A DNA stretch of 14,877 nucleotides from Deltaproteobacteria bacterium (GCA_019309665.1 JAFDFV010000009.1:1-14877); one strand, 5' to 3'. Positions 6,458-14,603 are shown, numbered from the stretch's first letter. Notes: generated by a model not told the origin, from the letters alone. Translations and numbers: made by a program.

Positions 6458-7204
6458 TTAATTTTTGTCAATCAAATCATAAGCCAAACTAGCTAAAACA
6501 ATATAATGGATAGCTAAATTTTTATCTATTTTATGGGCAGGTGTATGTGCTTTTTCATTTCTTAATTTTTGTATTGCCATATGCAAAAATTTTACACCTT
6601 CAAAAAAATCTGCCTCGACAGCATCCTTTGCAGCATGTCCAAATATGACAGGATAATTCGCACTCTTGAAAGCTTCGTGTGCTTTTTCTTTACTTGTGAT
6701 GTCCCTTAACTTGTATCTAACAATCTTGTATGCTTCTTCTACAGCATTAAAATAATGCCCATTTTGCAATAAGTCTTGCACATGAGAAAATACATCTTTT
6801 TGTAAAACAATATTTATCTTTCCATCAACTATTTCTGCTTTTGTTGTGATTTCATCTTTCACACCACCAAACAATTTTCTACCTATTTGTTTTCCGGCAT
6901 TTATTTTATTTTCAGGGAAATCATCGTTTTTCAAATTACCAATTAGAATCTGGTTTTCAATATATTCAATAAGTTTTAATATGCTTCTTCCGACAGTTTT
7001 ATTGTCCGCCTTCCTCCAAAAGCCTCTCATTCTGTTTGCTTTTGAGCAACTGGCATAATTATATTTCTCATCGTAGATAGGTATTGATAAGTCATCATCA
7101 AAAAATTCTCCCATTGTTCTATCAGAGAAATTAAGAACATAGCCACCTTCCATTTGGAAGAGGTTTTCTAAAATTTGTTTATCAATTGTTTTTATACCTG
7201 CCAT
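6458..7204 (-). CDS. TIGR02391/Ymh-type HEPN protein (first of pair)
   Basis: This protein has 248 residues. Residues 20-80 form an N-terminal domain with NFSDRTMGEFF and SKANRMRGFW, a pattern I associate with abortive-infection-type proteins. Residues 140-248 match the TIGR02391/Hypoth_Ymh family: helices around GHYFNAVEEAYKIVR, then QKLRNEKAHTPAH, where R215-N216...H220 is a classical Rx4H HEPN ribonuclease motif. HEPN domains cut tRNA or mRNA in many abortive and toxin systems. The gene begins 12 bases after the hsdMS stop, so it belongs to the restriction operon, and it is followed at 3 bases by a second HEPN-motif gene. The Shine-Dalgarno is poor (only a G-run about 17 bases upstream), consistent with low or coupled translation. 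The RNA target cannot be read from the sequence. Confidence 0.75.
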   Translation of the reverse strand: MAGIKTIDKQILENLFQMEGGYVLNFSDRTMGEFFDDDLSIPIYDEKYNYASCSKANRMRGFWRKADNKTVGRSILKLIEYIENQILIGNLKNDDFPENKINAGKQIGRKLFGGVKDEITTKAEIVDGKINIVLQKDVFSHVQDLLQNGHYFNAVEEAYKIVRYKLRDITSKEKAHEAFKSANYPVIFGHAAKDAVEADFFEGVKFLHMAIQKLRNEKAHTPAHKIDKNLAIHYIVLASLAYDLIDKN

Positions 7205-7216
7205 GATACTTTAATT

Positions 7217-9643
7217 TTATTCCCCCCAAACCTCGCCAATCTTTACCTTGATCTTTTGTTCATGAATAACGATCAGCTTTTTGCATTCCGCTACCATTTT
7301 TTGTTCTTTTTCGATTTCAGCAACAATTTGTTTTTGCACTTCGAGAGATGGAAGGGGGATTTTATGTTTTGTATAAACATCTTGGCGATTTAAACCAGGA
7401 ATACCAGCCCCACCCTTCAAATTTTGAAGATTTAAAGATTTGAGAACAAGATAAATATACCTTAAATCTGTTTTCTTATGATTTGTTAATTTAACATAGT
7501 AAGTTGTATCAATCGGAAAGCAGTCTTTGTCTGCCCAGACAACTTCACCAGCGGAACCTTTTCTGCCCACAATTATTGCTGGCCCATTTACTAAAAACTC
7601 ATTGTGATAACCGCTAATACCGTTTGATCCCATTACCGGATAACGGCCTGCCATTCTTTTTTTCTTCGGTAGGCTTGAACCATACTCAAGAGTGCAGACA
7701 TCTTCAAACTTCACCATCGGCCAATCGGGGTTGATTTTGATGCGGGGTTTCCAGTTTTCAGCAACCTGCCGTGCGCCATCTATCACTTTTTGGTAGCTGT
7801 TCAATTCGGCAACGATCTCTTTCTGGACTTCAAGCGGCGGGACGGGAATTTGGATTTGTTTTAACTTTGCAAAATGTCTTTTATAACCATCGGATTTAAC
7901 AGGGTTTGTTTTGAGCAGAAAGTAGAGAAATTTTGGAAATAACTTTTCTGCAGTTTTTAATATTTTAATACCATCTGCTCCTTGAGCAAAAGGGCTTTCA
8001 ACATATTTGACTGCACAAGTATGGTCTCCAAAAATAACAAATGGTTTTTCTCCTTTTACTAAAGATTCTGAATCATCTATCCAGCCTGCTATTTCATTTT
8101 GAGATTGATCAATAATGGGGAAACTGCCAATTTCAAAAAAATCCTCTTTTTTGATTTTGATAGGTGGCGTAACTGTAGTAATAACCTCTCCCAACTTCAC
8201 CATAGGCCACTTGACCTTGCTGTAATCCACAGCCTCTTTATACCTGTCTCCGGTGAGGTTATAGTCGCCATTTTCGGCAATTTTTTCTTTCTTTACCCAC
8301 AGGGCAATCCTGGATTCTGTTTTTTTGCCCTTTTGCCAGTTTTGCAGGATTTTAAACGCATGCGTCAGGTCATTTTTATCTATTCGCCTTCTCTGAGCGC
8401 CAAGATCAAAGCCGTCATTTTCCACCTTGACAAACAGAATTTCATCACTTTTTTTTGCCAGCATCTTATCTATAAATAGTATAGAAGTTTTTACTCCGCT
8501 GTACGGCCGAAACACTCCGGCAGGAAGGCTGACCACCGCATAAAGATAGTTTTCATCCATCAGCATTTTTCGCAAGGCTTTATAGGCATTGGCAGATTGA
8601 AAAATAATGCCTTCAGGAACAATGATTCCCGCTTTGCCATTTATGCTGAGATGTTCGGCGATATAATCCACAAACAGCACTTCCGCCCGGTTTGCCGATA
8701 CCTGAAACAGCTTATGGGGCCGGATGCCGCCTTTTGGGGTCATAAACGGAGGATTGGCAAGGATGATGTCAAAATTATTTCCCCAGCGTTCTTCATAGGT
8801 CAGGGTATCATATTCGTAAATTTGCGGAGTGGAAAAATTGTGCAGATAGAGATTGACAAGAGAAAGCCGCACCATGTCCGGTGAAATGTCATAGCCTACT
8901 ATGTTGTGTCCCAGACGTTTGCGGTCGTCAGGATTGAGCTTGTCGCCTCTGTATTTACCGTTTTTTTGTATCTCCACGATGGTGATATCAGCGCTTTCTG
9001 TTTCCGCAAAGGTCGGAACATATTCTTTCGCTTTATAATTGGAAGAGTTTTTACGCCAGATATGTTTGTATGAAGAGATCAAGAATCCGGCTGTGCCACA
9101 GGCAGGGTCAAGGATTCTGTCGGTCTTTTTGGGATTTACCACTTCTACTATAAAATCAATAATATGGCGTGGGGTGCGAAACTGTCCGGCATCGCCCTGA
9201 GAACCGAGAATAGAAAGCAGGTATTCAAAGGCATTGCCCAGATTTTCACTGTTGCTGTAGCTGAAGCCGTTTATCTCTTTTAAAAAAAGATTGAGCGTTT
9301 CCGAGTCACGGTAGGGTAAGTAGGCATCCTTAAAAATGGTGCGGAAAAGCTCCGGTATCTGTTTTGATTTGGCAAAAGATGACAGGGCGCGAGTATAGAT
9401 GTCCCACCGTTCTATACCGGAAAGTTCCCGGCTCATCAAACGTCCCCACGAAAATTCTTTCAGGTCACCAGCAAGAAATTGCGCCTTGCCGCTGAGCTCT
9501 TCATTTTCCCTGTCCATGTCATCCATGAACTTGTAAATCAGGGCATTGGTGATCTGTTCAACCTGTGCCTTGGGGTCGGGCACTTTACCTACCAGAATCT
9601 GGCGGGCGGAATTGATCCTCTGCCTGGTTTCCTTGTCTAACAT
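7217..9643 (-). CDS. Fused HsdM-HsdS: N6-adenine methyltransferase with specificity domains
   Basis: This 808-residue polypeptide joins two type I subunits. Residues 1-470 are HsdM: an N-terminal helical domain, SAM-binding motif I DPACGTAGFL (179-188) and catalytic NPPF (297-300) for N6-adenine methylation. Residues 478-805 are HsdS, with two target recognition domains starting WPMVKLGEV (479) and WPMVKFEDV (641). Each is followed by a conserved coiled segment, PPLEVQKEIVAEL (602) and PSLEVQKQIVAEI (765), so both half-sites of a bipartite target are specified. Separate HsdM is usually about 500 residues and HsdS about 400, so this is a complete fusion, not a truncation. It starts with AAGGA six bases upstream, 20 bases after hsdR. 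It methylates host DNA and guides cleavage. It may remain an active methyltransferase even if hsdR is broken. Confidence 0.93.
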   Translation of the reverse strand: MLDKETRQRINSARQILVGKVPDPKAQVEQITNALIYKFMDDMDRENEELSGKAQFLAGDLKEFSWGRLMSRELSGIERWDIYTRALSSFAKSKQIPELFRTIFKDAYLPYRDSETLNLFLKEINGFSYSNSENLGNAFEYLLSILGSQGDAGQFRTPRHIIDFIVEVVNPKKTDRILDPACGTAGFLISSYKHIWRKNSSNYKAKEYVPTFAETESADITIVEIQKNGKYRGDKLNPDDRKRLGHNIVGYDISPDMVRLSLVNLYLHNFSTPQIYEYDTLTYEERWGNNFDIILANPPFMTPKGGIRPHKLFQVSANRAEVLFVDYIAEHLSINGKAGIIVPEGIIFQSANAYKALRKMLMDENYLYAVVSLPAGVFRPYSGVKTSILFIDKMLAKKSDEILFVKVENDGFDLGAQRRRIDKNDLTHAFKILQNWQKGKKTESRIALWVKKEKIAENGDYNLTGDRYKEAVDYSKVKWPMVKLGEVITTVTPPIKIKKEDFFEIGSFPIIDQSQNEIAGWIDDSESLVKGEKPFVIFGDHTCAVKYVESPFAQGADGIKILKTAEKLFPKFLYFLLKTNPVKSDGYKRHFAKLKQIQIPVPPLEVQKEIVAELNSYQKVIDGARQVAENWKPRIKINPDWPMVKFEDVCTLEYGSSLPKKKRMAGRYPVMGSNGISGYHNEFLVNGPAIIVGRKGSAGEVVWADKDCFPIDTTYYVKLTNHKKTDLRYIYLVLKSLNLQNLKGGAGIPGLNRQDVYTKHKIPLPSLEVQKQIVAEIEKEQKMVAECKKLIVIHEQKIKVKIGEVWGE

Positions 9644-9663
9644 TTAACGTCCTTTGATTTGTC

Positions 9664-12173
9664 TTAAACGGCGTAAGTATTAAAAGGGATGTAGTCTTTC
9701 GCGTATTCCGGAACAATATCACGCCAGCCGTTCAATGCCCTGAACTCATCTTTGGTAAAAGCCGGATAAAAATCAAGCTCGCCATAATGTTTTTTATTGA
9801 TGATCTGACGGAATTGTTCATCAGCGACATAGGCTTTCAGGTAGTTCTTGATATAGGGCACATATTTGCTTTCAGGCTTGTAAATTGAGATGAATTTTTC
9901 GCATTCTTCTTCCAGTTTTTCATCTTTGCTCTTAAAGCCGGTAATAAAACCGAAAATCCGTTCAAGAAATTCACGCCAGGTCAGCCTGCGGTCAAGGTTT
10001 TCGCTCTTTCTGATTTTTTCAAGATTCAGATAAAGTTCCGGTTTGTTTTCGTATTTATCCCTGAGAATGGCTATCGCCTTTTCCCATTGTTCTTTCTCAA
10101 CGGCCTGTCTGACGTCTTCGTCCTGTTGAATCGTTTCCTGCGCTTTTTCAAAAAATTCGCGGTCTATCCGCATTCCTTCAAGGCCGATAGGCGTTTCAGT
10201 TAATTTTTTAACCTTGTCAGGATCGAAAATTTCTATTTCATCAACATTAACCCCTACGCCTCCTTCACCTGTTCCGTTTTTTACGGCGGGAAGCTCAAGT
10301 ACTTCATCGTAATTGAACTTTTCTTCAAAATATTCACAATTGGCAAAGAAATCGAAAAACTTGAAATTTACTTTTTCGTGCTTGTGAAGCGTGCAGTATT
10401 CGTCAGTGTATTCAAAGATAAATTTCCGGGTTCCCCGTCCCTTTATCTGGATAAAATCGGTTGGGGAAAAAACCGGACGCATCAGAGCAAGATTTAAAAT
10501 ATCCTGACAATCGTAGCCGGTTGTCATCATGCCAACAGTAACGCAGACACGGGTTTTACTTGATTTGTAGTTATCCAGAAAACGGGTGTGGCCGTTCAAG
10601 TTGTTGTTGGCAAAATTGATGGTGAATTGCTGGGCATCCGCTATTCTTGAGGTGACTTGAATCGCAAAATCAGAGTTGTATTTGTCCAGCCATAACTGAA
10701 AAGCCAGTTTGTTGAGAATTTGCGTTATTTTTGCAGCGTGGTCCTGGCTGACACAAAAGATAATGCTTTTACCGATTTCTCCGGTAACAGGGTCTTTTAG
10801 GGCATTTTCCAGAAATGTTCGGCAAAAAACAGTATTTGTTTTTTCAGAATAAAACTTTTTCTCAAAATCCCGTCCAAAAAAAGTTTCTTCCGTTTCTTCT
10901 CCATTCTCATCTGTTATGATAACCGCATAGCCTTTATCCGATAAAAGCTGAGTTGTAATTTCTGTTCTGGCGTCAGCGACAACCGGATTGATTAGATATC
11001 CATTCCGAACGCCTTCAAGCAGGCTGTATCTGAAAGTGGGCTCGCCACTTTCACAGCCGAATGTTCTGTAAGTATCAAGAAGTTGTCTTCTTTCCCATGC
11101 ACGCGGGTCTTTTCCTGAAAGTTTTTCCGGGTCAATATTTTTAAGATAGTTTTTGGGTGTTGCGGTAAGTCCGAGTTTGTAGCCGATAAAATATTCGAAA
11201 ACAGCACGGGAGTTTCCACCGATTGAACGATGGGATTCATCGGAAACCAGCAGGTCAAAATCAGTTGGAGAAAAAAGTTTTTTATATTTGTTCTGTGAGG
11301 AAAAGCTCTGCACTGTGGAAATAACAATTTCCGCTTTTTTCCAGTCGTCACGATTTTTTTATATATGACTGAGGTATAGTCGTTTTTCAGGTACCGGACA
11401 AAGCTTTTGTATGCCTGATCTTCAAGTTCAAGCCTGTCAACAAGAAATAGTATACGCTTTGCGTTTCCTGTTTTTAGAAACAATTTTATGATAGCGGCGG
11501 AAATAAGGGTTTTTCCTGTCCCTGTCGCCATTTCAAAAAGGAACCTGTCTTTGTCCTCCCTTGCCCATGCCTGTAATGCGTATATAGCTTTGGTTTGGTA
11601 AGGCCTTAAAATTCGTAAGCCTTCATCAAAAAGATATTTGTTTTGCGTTTCTTCATTCTGGTATCGCGGATCATCTTTGAAGCTCGGTTTTTGAGTGACG
11701 GCAATATAATCTTCCGAAACAATTTCATCTGCAAGGCGTTTGCTGTCAGGACTGAAAGTTTGCCGGTGCCTTATAGACTCCTGCGTTGGAAACTCTGTAA
11801 TAATTTCCGGATTGCCACGCTCCAAATCCCAATAATAATGAAGGTTGCCATTTGAGAGAATGACAAACCGGACATTGAGGCTTTTTGCGTATTTTCTGGC
11901 CTGCTCCTTGCCGTCGAGAGGACTTTTTTTTTCTCTTTTGGCTTCGAGAACTACAAGAGGGAACCCTCTTTCATTCAGCAACAGGAAATCAACAAAGCCA
12001 TTTTTGACAGATTCAAAATCTTTTCCAAAGGCATCAACATCTTTTTCTTTTATTTTGATATTTGGCTCAAGCTGGATGTTGGTTGGGCCATTTTCATCAT
12101 CAAAAAAACGCCATCCTGCATCTTCAAGCAATTTATTGATTTTTATTCTGGCTTTTGCTTCTTTTTCGGCCAT
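9664..12173 (-). CDS. hsdR: Type I restriction subunit HsdR, one-base frameshift
   Basis: Two overlapping frames together give one ~836-residue HsdR. The first (from ATG at 12173, AGGA upstream) has the N-terminal PD-(D/E)XK nuclease with D62 and E77-A-K79, then the helicase Walker A ATGTGKT at 216-222. The second carries the DEAH-like box DESH, motif III LTATP, GYDCQDI and motif VI QIKGRGTR, then a C-terminal domain like EcoEI-type HsdR. The frame is lost after YKK (about residue 273), in a run of seven A residues (plus-strand T at 11354-11360). One more A would give YKKNRDDWKK and restore continuity. As read, the protein would stop at 10992, losing the rest of the translocase and all restriction activity. 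Explanations are a sequencing error, recent inactivation, or slippage/phase variation. HsdR normally translocates DNA using ATP and cuts far from the site. Confidence 0.9.
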
Positions 12174-12184
12174 TCAACATCCTG

Positions 12185-12364
12185 TTACTTTTTGTTTGTA
12201 TTTGGCGGTGTTATGACTTTTTTTTGGTATTCTGTATTTACGGTATTAAGAAGACCATCCTTTGCTTTGCGGTAGGTGAGGATAGCAACAGTACCGGCGA
12301 TCCCGAAAAAAAGAATCTGGGTGACTTTTAGAATTTGATCAATGATTCCTGGTTCTATTTGCAT
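12185..12364 (-). CDS. Small single-TM protein leading the RM operon
   Basis: A 59-codon gene starts at ATG 12364 behind AGGAG with six-base spacing and ends with TAA 11 bases before hsdR. The protein begins MQIEPGIIDQILKV, then has one hydrophobic helix (about residues 17-30, ILFFGIAGTVAILT). A positively charged stretch YRKAK and a hydrophilic tail with NTVNTEYQKK follow, which predicts an inner-membrane anchor with the tail in the cytoplasm. I do not recognise a named family, but the ribosome binding site, spacing and charge pattern make it a real gene. Its co-transcription with hsdR suggests a membrane-linked accessory, perhaps tethering or regulating; that is speculative. Its upstream region is occupied by the structured RNA remnant, so the operon promoter is not obvious. 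Confidence 0.75.
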   Translation of the reverse strand: MQIEPGIIDQILKVTQILFFGIAGTVAILTYRKAKDGLLNTVNTEYQKKVITPPNTNKK

Positions 12365-12374
12365 TAGGATCTCC

Positions 12375-12712
12375 TAGCTGATAGCGCCTTAAGGGTGAAC
12401 CTACAATTTCCAATTATGGAAGTCAAGGAAAGTCCCAAGCCCAGTAGATGGAGGCAAAGAGCATAGTGTTATCACAACTTAGGTATCCGGTAACAGTGCT
12501 TCGGAAGGCAGTAGCTTTGCTGAGGCGGAGTAACACAAAAGCATGAGTCTTCCTTGTGGCTATGCCACCACAAGTGTGGTGATCTACCTGTGCCTGGCAC
12601 GCAGACAGGCGAACAGAAATTGAGTCAGGCGTGCATTTGCGGGACGGTGCCGTGACTGAACAGTACGAGCAAATGGTTGCGGTGAAGGGATGAGTTACTT
12701 ATTTGCATACTG
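12375..12712 (+). ncRNA. Probable group II intron remnant (5' domain I only)
   Basis: This stretch has no good frame on either strand but is rich in pairings and reads like domain I of a bacterial group II intron. It has GATAGCGCCTTAAGGGTGAA, then GTCAAGGAAAGTCCC pairing back with the AAGGG arm. A purine-rich GGAGTAACACAAAAGCATGA block follows, and further on the hairpin GTGGCTATGCCAC. The order matches domain I of introns that start GUGYG-A-GC-UUUAAGGG. An expected GUGYG is not seen exactly (AGCTGATA instead). No reverse transcriptase frame, domain V or domain VI follows, so it would be a truncated, inactive copy. It abuts the Shine-Dalgarno of the small membrane protein gene on the other strand. 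Another large structured RNA is possible. Confidence 0.5.
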
Positions 12713-12744
12713 CTTCAACAATTGGATGAATATTATATCTTCTC

Positions 12745-13635
12745 CTAAATTGTATTCGGAATCAGTAGAGAGTCGATTTTGTTATCAAAAAGAGCCATTA
12801 TCTTTTGCAGTTTTTTTTCTTGGCCGCTAATACTTATTGCATAAGCCGACACTGATGATGGCGCTTTATCAATGAAATCTTTTAATATCTTTGAATTGTT
12901 TCGGCCTTTTAGGATTTTAACTGTTAATTCATGCGCGTAATCAGGCGGGATTTCACAATATAGTTTTTTGCATTTCCTGTAAATCTGAGTGTTTGGAACA
13001 TCAAGCGTAGTACCATAATACTCTTTAATGATTCTCATATATTCAGATTTTCGGAGAGAATCAAATAATATGGCCGGATTTATATTTTCTTTATTCGATT
13101 TTGGTTTACGTATCGTTGTAATAGTGTTTCTGTCAGTAAGTACAAGAACTCCTGCTTTTTCAGGTAAGATAGTGTCTAATGTTTTTGCATGTGAAGGTGA
13201 TGTAATCACATTTATATAATCAAATATTTCAAAATATGACTGTATCTGTTTTTCAAGGCGAGCAAAAGAGTCGTATTGAGATTTTATTTCATAAACGGTA
13301 GTTGTTCCGTTTAATATCACGACATCAGCTTTATTTTTTCCGGCTCTGAATTCTGTAAGCATGTGCGAGGTATTCAATGAGTGCTTCCCGATCAGGATTT
13401 TATTGGCGAGCACATTTTTATAAATATATTCATTACGGTAGTTTTTGAAAAGAAGGCGATAAACCCAGTCAAAAAATTGACCAAGAGTTGTTGAGGAATC
13501 AAGTTTTTCAAGTAAACCGCTATTGGCACATACTTCCGACAAATAGGGCGAATAACCTTTTTGCTCAAGACTATCCATAACGATAGGAGTAAAAAGCCGC
13601 CCTAAAGCGGGCAGGTATTTTGGGTCTATTTCCAT
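12745..13635 (-). CDS. sce7726-family putative nuclease
   Basis: This is a 296-residue protein, counting from the ATG at 13635 (MEIDPKYLPALG), with AGGA about 11 bases upstream. In-frame ATGs at 13644 and 13653 are also possible. The pattern matches the sce7726 family of hypothetical proteins. It includes HMLTEFRAGKNKADVVI with D104 and VYEIKSQ with E116-x-K118, a D...ExK arrangement of PD-(D/E)XK nucleases such as VRR-NUC-like enzymes. The rest is helical, with a CKKLYCEIPPDY segment. The family is common in accessory regions and has no settled function. The usual sce7725 partner is absent. The gene begins immediately after a truncated helicase-type fragment, so its own promoter and ribosome binding site may have been brought by that junction. 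Nuclease function is inferred from the motif. Confidence 0.75.
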   Translation of the reverse strand: MEIDPKYLPALGRLFTPIVMDSLEQKGYSPYLSEVCANSGLLEKLDSSTTLGQFFDWVYRLLFKNYRNEYIYKNVLANKILIGKHSLNTSHMLTEFRAGKNKADVVILNGTTTVYEIKSQYDSFARLEKQIQSYFEIFDYINVITSPSHAKTLDTILPEKAGVLVLTDRNTITTIRKPKSNKENINPAILFDSLRKSEYMRIIKEYYGTTLDVPNTQIYRKCKKLYCEIPPDYAHELTVKILKGRNNSKILKDFIDKAPSSVSAYAISISGQEKKLQKIMALFDNKIDSLLIPNTI

Positions 13636-13654
13636 ATTACACATTTTCCTCATA

Positions 13655-13987
13655 CTACTGAATTTTAGATAAAAATGTATCGAATTTGGCTTTTTGACGC
13701 ATCCAGTCAGCACATTCTTTAGCAATAGCCCGTTGGGTGAGTTTGTTTTTAAGCTGTATTTCTAATTCACTTCCATAATGATTTTTTCTCCGTTGTTATT
13801 TTTTAGGAATATAAAACTTTCTTCTTTCTTTTGAAATTTTGTCGGTTGCTTCATTAGGAACAAAGGTCGGCGCCGTAAAAATGAATTCTAATGATTCGAT
13901 CTTTTCCAGCTCCTTTTTTAGGGCTTCGTGGGCATATATTGAAAAACAGGACGCGGCAATTTTTAGCTTTGCGCCTGGCTTAAGCAT
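13655..13987 (-). pseudogene. N-terminal remnant of a PLD-domain helicase-type protein
   Basis: From about 13987 the frame reads MLKPGAKLKIAASCFSIYA, with a later FIFTAPTFVP and KFYIPKK, then an in-frame TAA at 13798-13796. The same frame continues as HYGSELEIQLKNKLTQRAIA and KECADWMRQK before ending with TAG at 13657-13655. Both halves match consecutive parts of the N-terminal phospholipase-D-like domain of large SNF2/DEAD-type helicases found in defence islands, which normally run to about 900-1100 residues. The match may begin upstream of the ATG, with DDLKH in the same frame. So an internal stop and loss of the helicase core make this a decayed fragment. The family call is from recalled pattern and is moderately sure. 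Confidence 0.6.
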
Positions 13988-14064
13988 GTGCTTCAGATCA
14001 TCGTAAAGTATTTTACAAAGCCAAGTCTGATTGAGGTTGTGTCACAGCAGATGTCGTAGTAATG

Positions 14065-14337
14065 TCACAGCTTGGCCATAACGTAGTGACGTGTTGAATC
14101 TGTTGCTCCAGTACCAACCTCATTTATAAGTTCTTTATCCGGCAAACCTTTTAAATTACGCTGAAGGCTGCGCCGATTCACACCCGGACAGATAGTTTCA
14201 AAATCTTGGATGGTCAGTTTGCCACGCTGCATGAGGAATTCCAATGCCTTGGCCTGCCGTTTGTTAAGACCGTGCTTCTGCGTCAGCACATCCCGGCGGA
14301 TAACCTGTTCGCCACATTGCTTGACCTCAATCAGCAA
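14065..14337 (-). pseudogene. Winged-helix C-terminal fragment
   Basis: A 90-codon frame opens without an ATG; the first available start is TTG at 14337 and a TGA precedes it. The translation contains GLNKRQAKALEFLMQRGKLT, then VNRRSLQRNLKGL and EVGTGATDSTRHY. This is a winged-helix DNA-binding domain of the type found at the C-terminus of Fic proteins and RecG-like/AAA_4 ATP-binding regulators. Those proteins place it after a catalytic domain, which is absent here: upstream sequence switches at once to the ubiD remnant. It is therefore probably the tail of a gene cut off at the island's right boundary. It could still be expressed as a small DNA-binding protein, but no ribosome binding site supports that. 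Confidence 0.5.
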
Positions 14338-14342
14338 TCAAG

Positions 14343-14486
14343 TCAAAACCTGCATTCAATAAAATCAATTAGAATGAGATATTGAACCACCAAAAAGCAA
14401 GGATAAGGGGAAACTTCATGCCTTATGTATCTGAGCTCCCCTGCCATATCCAGAGTACTCAAAAAATTTTTTAAGTTTTTATACAA
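14343..14486 (-). pseudogene. ubiD: Truncated duplicate of the ubiD 5' end
   Basis: From TTG at 14486, with AGGAAG upstream, the strand reads LYKNLKNFLSTLDMAGEL and on to HEVSP, identical to the ubiD start at 170 except for A-to-T and K-to-M changes plus two silent ones. After VSP the homology stops near 14406 and the frame runs into island sequence, ending at TGA 14345-14343. It is a non-functional stub. Because 14490-14877 lies upstream of it and looks like ordinary chromosome, this stub is likely the native ubiD start that was separated from its gene by the insertion. Confidence 0.8.
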
Positions 14487-14489
14487 TTC
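14407..14489. repeat. Right copy of 83-bp ubiD-start direct repeat (att-like)
   Basis: This is the partner of 91-173, in the same orientation, with 79 of 83 bases identical by eye. The longest uninterrupted match is the final ACTCAAAAAATTTTTTAAGT stretch and its continuation to 14489. It marks the right boundary of the island. Confidence 0.8.
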
Positions 14490-14513
14490 AGCTTCCTATT
14501 TAGGGCATTCATT

Positions 14514-14545
14514 TTGAAAATTCGCCCAAAGGGCGCTATTTTGAA
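14514..14545 (-). terminator. Possible terminator hairpin upstream of the ubiD stub
   Basis: CGCCC, a three-base loop and GGGCG (14523-14535) are extended by partly complementary A/T arms. Read on the minus strand the hairpin is followed by AATTTTC, a poor U-tract. It lies about 130 bases after the stop of the small gene at 14674 and could end that transcript. Confidence 0.35.
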
Positions 14546-14580
14546 CAATTTTTTGCGAAGAAATGTGCTAAGATTTTGAC

Positions 14581-14603
14581 GCAGTCCTGACAGGCGGGAC
14601 TGC
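14581..14603. other. Hairpin GCAGTCC/GGACTGC
   Basis: A perfect 7-bp stem with a 9-base loop lies between the small gene and the ubiD stub. No T-run follows on either strand, so it is not a standard terminator. It may be a regulatory or repeat-derived structure. Nothing else is visible in 14604-14673. Confidence 0.4.

Noticed and set aside
14040..14080. Repeated TGTCACAGC words near the winged-helix stop
   Set aside because: Only two copies 21-22 bases apart with no other symmetry; too little to call an operator.
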